Of a stretch of DNA of 64,000 nucleotides, positions 59,401 to 64,000 are shown piece after piece. Positions within the stretch are counted from its first letter, which is position 1. Each line of letters begins with the position of its first letter. Below the pieces are notes generated by a model that saw only the letters and a program-made list of their open reading frames with translations, ran no database searches and was not told where the DNA came from. The DNA is taken from NCBI GenBank assembly GCA_029203125.1, contig CP119317.1, forward strand, positions 2,108,001-2,172,000, written 5' to 3'. Both the position numbers and the translations under genes were made by a program. This DNA is from Candidatus Cohnella colombiensis. Lineage in GTDB: Bacteria > Bacillota > Bacilli > Paenibacillales > Paenibacillaceae.

Positions 59401-62397
59401 TTCAGCATGCTGTTTTAAATCGGATTCTGCGTAAGACCATCCCCTAAGAAAACAGATACAAGAGTAGAGCTTTGCATCGGTTTCATAGTTCATTTTCTTA
59501 TGCTCTAAAATGTCATATCCTTGTTCTACAACAGGACGAACGAAGCGCTCAGTCTCGAAATTTGCTATGGCACTATACATGGCCAGTTTAATTCGATGCT
59601 GGAAAGATGGAATAAGATGATCTGTTCTCTTAAGGATATAGCGTAATTCTGTCCACTTCTGTTCATCAACCATCTGTTCGACTAATACTTCTCTTTTCTC
59701 CGGCACAAGATACTGTAAATACCTCTTCAAGCATCTAAAGAATGAGAGTCCGCTTCGGTTGAGTGATCCATGAAGAAATCCGTCAGAATAAGCACTTGCC
59801 ACTTGTTCTTCTAAACTGTTCCTTATCTCCTCTTTTTCAATTTCCCATTCGTAAATTAAAGCCCCCCCTGCTAGTTCCCCCCATTCACGAATCAATTCAA
59901 GAAACCCCTTGGTCAAGTTATCACGATGGAAACTAGACTCAAAAACATAGTATTCCTCGAGAAGATCGATCAATTGAAAGGGGGTCACGTTATTTCGTTT
60001 GAACCACCGTTCCATGATTTGACGAGCACGGTCATATTCTCCGAGTTTTACTAGTCGTCGAACATCATTGAATACCTGATTTAACAGATGCATCTTCCAT
60101 GTCTGGGGTGGCTTAATAATTCCTTCAGATGGTACGAAAGCAGGTACGCGTTGATCTTCCGCAATGAAATAATTCCGTTCATTTGCTTTTTCATACGATA
60201 CTAAAAGTTGTTGAACAGTACGAAGCGCCTCAAGCACTCTACCAGCATCATTCCAGTTTTTCCGCTTCTTAACGACGGCCAACATGTCCCTGCATTGTTC
60301 CTTGATTTCATCGATAGGTCTTCTTATCGTCCACGCTTCCATAATGAACGATGGATTGAAAATAGAGACGATCTCTTCCATTCGTCCACTTTGTCTTAAT
60401 AAGGAAAACAAATCAGCATGACGCGCAATCTTATAAGAGGGTTCAGCCATGTAAAAATCTGCAAGAGAACCGGCAATGTCCTTCATAATACCACGGTGGG
60501 TTCGAATATACCTCATAAAGTAGACTCGAACATCATTATGAAATAATACGAATTTCCCTCTGTCCTGCTCTATAACAAGCGGCTCCAAATCCTTTAACAG
60601 GTAATTCCAATCGGATTCCGTATGTAACAGTTCCCTAAAGATCCACTTTAGTGTCTCGCCATCTAGGCGTTCGCTTGACAGTGAAAAATAGCTCGACAGC
60701 TTCTCGTTTAAGTATGCTATCTCGTAATTGACTTTTGTCTGGATTTTTTGTACTGCATGAATCCAAATATGATCATAGTAAGCATGAATACCATCATGCA
60801 ACTTTCTCGCCCGTAGTCTTTCAATCAATTCTTCGACTGTCGTACAGCCTTTTGCTTCTCTAACCGCAAATACGGCGGCAAGGGTATTATCTACTGCATT
60901 TTCACGAATCACTTTAACAGCTGACTCTATGAACTCCCTTGGAAAATCGTGTGAGAGCATCTGGCGGATATCACTCTCTGTAACAACCGGCACTTCAAGA
61001 TGGAGGACCTCAGAACTGTCCTCCTTTAGCCACTGTGGGTATGCCGGGTATCCTTCCGGAGGCTGACCCGCCAGCAGAAAAAGTACACCACTAGGAACTT
61101 CTTCGGGATGAACCAGCCACGGAAGGAACGTATCCTCGTGCTTATGAGAGAGGTATCCTGCTCTAGCTGCATGATCAATTCCATCTACCGCAATAACAGT
61201 CGGTCTATGGTTAATGTTCGACAGTTCCTGAGCCAGCCGTAATGTATGATTACGAATTTCATCTACCGTCAAATAATCGCAGCGAATTGGAACTTTATAT
61301 TGGTATAGTTTACCAGTTAATTCTGCTCGAATCTGATCTATCAACGCCGTCCAGAATACACGAGGATCTACAGTTCGGCCTGAATCGGGAGGGATTTCTT
61401 TCATTTCAGGCGTAATTGGCTTGAAAGCGTGATATCGAAGATTAATGATGGTTGGTTCTTCATAGGCCAATTGGCTTATTAGGCTACTCTTACCGCTACC
61501 GGGGCTACCTTTCAAGAAAATAATACTATGTTTACGAGAACCAAGTTGTTCTATTAATCGTTCCATAAAAACTAACCGCGACTTGAAAAAGGGAGCTGGA
61601 GGGCGAATTAGATGATCTCTGTCACCAACTTCTGTTTGCAAAGATAATCGGTTATACACTTCTTCCGGATAGACGAAATCCACCTTACCTTGTATCGAAG
61701 TTATCCAAAATCGTAAACTAGCTGCGAGCTTTTCAAAGATTTCTCTTTGGAATGATGACGAAGATATCCCAAATATTCGACCAATTTGTTCGTGCATCTG
61801 TAACTCAAGTTCTTCTAAATCGGGCCTGCTGAGACGTAATCGCAACTTTCTTAGGAATTCATATTTTTTTATATCTGTTTCGAGCACACCCAGTTGTGCA
61901 AGAAGATCAGTCCACGCCGCGCTATATGTTGAATTCAAGCGGATAGCAGAAAGGTTCCCTGCTTGTTTCAGATCTTTTCTAAGTGCTTTCCAAAATTCAG
62001 GAAGCGGAGGATAGGCCGAATCGCTTGCCGTTCGTGACCACTTCTTCCCTCCACGCCTATTTGTGTAAAGTTCTGGGATGCAGTTTGGAATAGTCTTTAA
62101 ACCTTCCTCCCATGCAACGGCCATGTCCTGAAGCAAGGAGGATGAATTTCCACCTGAAGGTCTGATAAGATCACTTAAGGTTAAATTATTTTCCGCTCTC
62201 GTATGCTTAACTTGTATGCAAAGTGAACGGCCATCCAAATATTTCACAATAACATCATCTAGTTTGTTAATCGTTCTGGCTTGAAAGGCGACCGCTTCAA
62301 TACCCGAATCTGTGTCGAGCATTTTCAGAACATATTTGAGACCTACAAAAGCCTCATACCAGTAAGGATCATGTTCACCTGAGTTGTAGTTATTCAA
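56455..62397 (-). CDS. Giant STAND NTPase with N-terminal DUF4297-like nuclease (Avs-like)
   Basis: 1980 residues. Residues about 10-70 carry the nuclease pattern NKLDDVIVKYLDG..LCIQVKHTR (Asp47/48, Gln62, Lys64). The NTPase has Walker A GSPGSGKSSL (298-307) and the STAND-type Walker B VIAVDGIDHAAR (401-412). From about residue 530 to the end the protein is helical repeat (for example LVKLGEYDRARQIMERW), ending in a conserved-looking 250-residue domain (ELLGAALFHFNIVEGYYF). Antiviral STAND proteins of this size sense phage proteins with the C-terminal repeats and cut DNA. TTG 62397 has GAGGTGG upstream. No partner gene is needed in that family. Confidence 0.85.
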   Translation of the reverse strand: MNNYNSGEHDPYWYEAFVGLKYVLKMLDTDSGIEAVAFQARTINKLDDVIVKYLDGRSLCIQVKHTRAENNLTLSDLIRPSGGNSSSLLQDMAVAWEEGLKTIPNCIPELYTNRRGGKKWSRTASDSAYPPLPEFWKALRKDLKQAGNLSAIRLNSTYSAAWTDLLAQLGVLETDIKKYEFLRKLRLRLSRPDLEELELQMHEQIGRIFGISSSSFQREIFEKLAASLRFWITSIQGKVDFVYPEEVYNRLSLQTEVGDRDHLIRPPAPFFKSRLVFMERLIEQLGSRKHSIIFLKGSPGSGKSSLISQLAYEEPTIINLRYHAFKPITPEMKEIPPDSGRTVDPRVFWTALIDQIRAELTGKLYQYKVPIRCDYLTVDEIRNHTLRLAQELSNINHRPTVIAVDGIDHAARAGYLSHKHEDTFLPWLVHPEEVPSGVLFLLAGQPPEGYPAYPQWLKEDSSEVLHLEVPVVTESDIRQMLSHDFPREFIESAVKVIRENAVDNTLAAVFAVREAKGCTTVEELIERLRARKLHDGIHAYYDHIWIHAVQKIQTKVNYEIAYLNEKLSSYFSLSSERLDGETLKWIFRELLHTESDWNYLLKDLEPLVIEQDRGKFVLFHNDVRVYFMRYIRTHRGIMKDIAGSLADFYMAEPSYKIARHADLFSLLRQSGRMEEIVSIFNPSFIMEAWTIRRPIDEIKEQCRDMLAVVKKRKNWNDAGRVLEALRTVQQLLVSYEKANERNYFIAEDQRVPAFVPSEGIIKPPQTWKMHLLNQVFNDVRRLVKLGEYDRARQIMERWFKRNNVTPFQLIDLLEEYYVFESSFHRDNLTKGFLELIREWGELAGGALIYEWEIEKEEIRNSLEEQVASAYSDGFLHGSLNRSGLSFFRCLKRYLQYLVPEKREVLVEQMVDEQKWTELRYILKRTDHLIPSFQHRIKLAMYSAIANFETERFVRPVVEQGYDILEHKKMNYETDAKLYSCICFLRGWSYAESDLKQHAEEAIQAYFSYDRDPRTTDMIRLLFHSTYRMGAYYCLSMQEGYKLSKQDITMILYLLERLYLMDQSVYYHLVGYIEVRSFFMRMAMFLSRNDKALDKLLYPVIRDSMIEGEIFYLDMELIWGFLDSHGDRTSMELIFQRWTNEKGIIWDDNLQRVTYWVEKLATLGEKYQLQENARHLKEQFARRWFGISARKSSLNHIVQWVEILLYANPSLWKGQGKQLLDLCRQLDSESNLVTDYAVSVVMAAAQKDGVEILWAVLNENGMLDVDDFSKYKVTFDVLIRVLRDTFFTEEDLAALWILTVGGMSWRDRSSRAYIEDMRKCILKAAHRLGYSGLGAYMKQSTPYHFDIHNNRDRDNRPKRWFITRRERHPSWDSTWKRVERKIRKLSMEEAFDDFQRVVNNLDPHGGSMDHVVAFNYAEVLVHKLSTEPSYRYKEYTNILFEFAETHAVANYHRNEHYIQDFYSAFINLTADDKTRWRLLDPLIPGSIDYRELSYFIVKLEEMLQARAVKVGVEEIEEATNRVLSTYRQWLDWNVDVTSAIYSPSHLLNRMSWRQFTLNVLLSNLSSRNEHQIEAALQGLWGFVKWDHTVICDLISGWGNLGDYGEEWLLMLFERIAATYPSYYEAMKPLLAELKSRGELQISTQAEVIIETFERRQGIARGNSKPWVLQKLRAFISRFARSNEREGVHIIDYPPFQDRHFNQRLYQIASIFPDLVNELLGEMEDSEVSNSNPEKKLLNIIEKRIEKGTWERTSVYNEVQAYLPCDDPFLLLDPPRAFRSSTGWLKLGLMAMSQFDPEDACIQFMKQTRKGMRDGQELLGAALFHFNIVEGYYFTCGLSESWDINRPTASGRSFLFYNDEANFRESSPDLFHTFNHINGQKIPYCSTVHLVPSPVFRSLGWQPSIANPLVWEKQGKKMMWMEQIFGPFEEGVHPFLQRWICTKEGFAEVTRIKRNLRYMATFEPMKNNVSMMDFPNNVRVFM

Positions 62398-62561
62398 TTA
62401 GGAGCCACCTCGTCAACGTTAAAGCACTTTGGTTTTCAACTTTTTCTTTTATTTTCAAGACAATAATTCATACTTTGGTTTATATTAACTTTAACAGTGA
62501 ATACTTTTTAGAGTTCATGCTTTTTAGTAATATTCTCTTGCTTCTTCGAGGTACTACTCTA

Positions 62562-64000
62562 TCATTTGCTTGAAATTACTCCCAACTCAATCCCAGAGGT
62601 TTCCTTAAGAAAATTCTCAGTAACCCCTAGCAATTGCAAGATATCTTCAGACGGATTAGCTTTGGACAAACTTGGTTGAACTATAAACATCTTAAATTGC
62701 ATTGGCATTTTTTTCTTCGCAAATCTTAATATTCTTTCTAAATCGTCAATAGTCCCTTTTTCAAGTCTTGAACTTTGAACTCCATTTTTCTTTTTAGGTT
62801 CTCTTCTTAATAAATGCGTCAGAAATTCCTTAGAATCTTTATTCTTCCACACGCCTGATTTCTGTGCCTGCCCGCATACTTCATAAAAATTATCTATGCG
62901 ACTACTAACCAATCCTCCCTTTGCAAATTTCAAATGATAAAGTTCAACGTAAATTACATCATCCTGAACTCTCATTGTAATTACATCTGCAATTTCCCCA
63001 CTATAATCATCATCATATATAATTTCATAATCTTCATTTTTTAAGTAATTTATCATTTGGTACTGAATAGAATCCGCTATTTTCGGAGTTACTCCCTGTG
63101 ACTCTTTGCTTAAATCGGTCATTGACCAATCAAAATCAATAATTTTTTCAGTAGGGTATAGTCCTATTCTTTTCTTCAATTTGATGTAGTCATTTCCAGT
63201 AAGTGATGACCCATCGGCAAACCAAATCGTTGGAAGGTATTCGTCAAAAAAATCAACTGCACTTCTTCTCTGTGATCCGTAAACAACTTCTACTTTTTCA
63301 TCGCTAACTTGTAATGTCTTATAGTTAGGGAATTTGATGTCGGTATTATTCAGAATATCTTCAAACAGATGAAGTTCAAAAATCACGTTGCCATCCTCTG
63401 TATTTAAAGAAAAAAATAAATCTCCATCTAACGTAGGTTCAAACAAACTAATCTCGCATGTTGATAAATTATATTCAGTACCATTGATTATAAAGGCATA
63501 TTTAATCTCATTGTATTGCAAGATTTCCGAATCCAATTCGATCCAGATCGGAAATAAAGGAGGTCTAATAATTACTTTTTCAGGAATCAATGTTTCTCTC
63601 AAAATAGTATTGGGATCGAGTTCATCATTTACCAATTTTTCTCCTACGTTAAAGCACCATTCTTTAAACTCTAACAAGTCTCCTTCTTTCTTCGTCCATA
63701 TTCTCCCCTTATATGAACACCCAATATTAACTTTATTTCCACCTTCATACCCTGCCCCTACAACGAACGCTTTTTGACCATTTTGCTTCTCAGCTAGGGT
63801 AAGCGCCTCGCCTACATCACTTCCTACACTCATTCTAAATCTGATATCTCTACCTAAAAAAAGTTTGAGACCAACATTTTGAAGTCTAATCCGATTGATT
63901 CCATGTAATGCTCTAAATACATTCATATGGTTGATAAGTTGTGCTTCTTTCCCTACTACTGCTTTTGCCAAGTCTTTATACAGACTGCCGTTATCGGAGC
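62562..64000 (-). CDS. C-terminal part of a large defence-type protein, 5' end outside window
   Basis: At least 479 residues; the frame runs out of the right edge (SDNGSLYKDL precedes the first in-window TTG). No P-loop is visible in this part. YDDDYSGEIADVITM and VIYVELYHLKFAKGG have D...E-x-x-x-K spacing like a PD-(D/E)xK nuclease site, and the following EVCGQAQKSGVW is of a type seen in long helicase-nuclease proteins. Lies 165 bases upstream of the STAND gene on the same strand. Family not named. Confidence 0.6.
   Translation of the reverse strand, partial: SDNGSLYKDLAKAVVGKEAQLINHMNVFRALHGINRIRLQNVGLKLFLGRDIRFRMSVGSDVGEALTLAEKQNGQKAFVVGAGYEGGNKVNIGCSYKGRIWTKKEGDLLEFKEWCFNVGEKLVNDELDPNTILRETLIPEKVIIRPPLFPIWIELDSEILQYNEIKYAFIINGTEYNLSTCEISLFEPTLDGDLFFSLNTEDGNVIFELHLFEDILNNTDIKFPNYKTLQVSDEKVEVVYGSQRRSAVDFFDEYLPTIWFADGSSLTGNDYIKLKKRIGLYPTEKIIDFDWSMTDLSKESQGVTPKIADSIQYQMINYLKNEDYEIIYDDDYSGEIADVITMRVQDDVIYVELYHLKFAKGGLVSSRIDNFYEVCGQAQKSGVWKNKDSKEFLTHLLRREPKKKNGVQSSRLEKGTIDDLERILRFAKKKMPMQFKMFIVQPSLSKANPSEDILQLLGVTENFLKETSGIELGVISSK

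Overview
The window looks like chromosomal DNA from a spore-forming Firmicute of the Paenibacillaceae (Paenibacillus/Cohnella-like). The evidence is a CcpA with the typical MTVTIYDVAREAG start, a Bacillus-type SpeA, YktB (DUF1054), DUF1292, DUF1885, DUF2642, a YjcZ-like small spore protein, strong AGGAGG ribosome binding sites with frequent TTG/GTG starts, and Spo0A-like boxes. This is inferred from gene content; no database search was run.

Region 1 (1-28 kb) is mostly housekeeping. It holds acuA-acuC beside mtnN and ccpA (as in Bacillus synteny), a PTS module (glucose-type EIICBA plus EI), a divergent AroA, paired FluC/CrcB fluoride channels, AroK, Gnd, YceI and a secreted GH26 mannanase. 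The mannanase has a textbook promoter with a perfect cre box at the predicted transcription start, linking it to the CcpA encoded in the same window. An ABC exporter, an MFS transporter, SpeA and several small secreted or cytosolic proteins follow. A VanZ-like domain is joined in frame to a bacilliredoxin (YtxJ). A PfpI/DJ-1 gene is interrupted by an amber codon where the family usually has tryptophan.

Region 2 (28-36 kb) is a patchwork. An IS256-family element has split a small gene. An ankyrin-repeat membrane protein runs directly into the C-terminal remnant of a tyrosine integrase, next to tRNA-Val(GAC), whose terminator is duplicated 1.66 kb away. A 71-bp terminator-like repeat is duplicated downstream of a degenerate tRNA-Leu(TAA).

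Region 3 (36.2-56 kb) is a defence-type genomic island bounded by two 64-bp tRNA-Leu 3'-half repeats (36207-36270 and 55918-55981, 61/64 identical). It contains a four-gene cassette (GIY-YIG nuclease, deaminase-fold protein, small membrane protein, HNH nuclease), an ABC-three-component system, a DUF4365 nuclease, a type III restriction-modification pair, a SEC-C protein, a membrane-anchored Mrr-type nuclease, an HTH regulator, and decayed DUF6946 and Nmad3 genes.

Region 4 (56-64 kb) continues the defence theme with a 1980-residue STAND NTPase carrying an N-terminal DUF4297-like nuclease (Avs-like architecture) and the C-terminal part of a large protein that may be nuclease- or helicase-associated and runs off the window. 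The GIY-YIG/deaminase/TM/HNH cassette is the best candidate here for an undescribed system.
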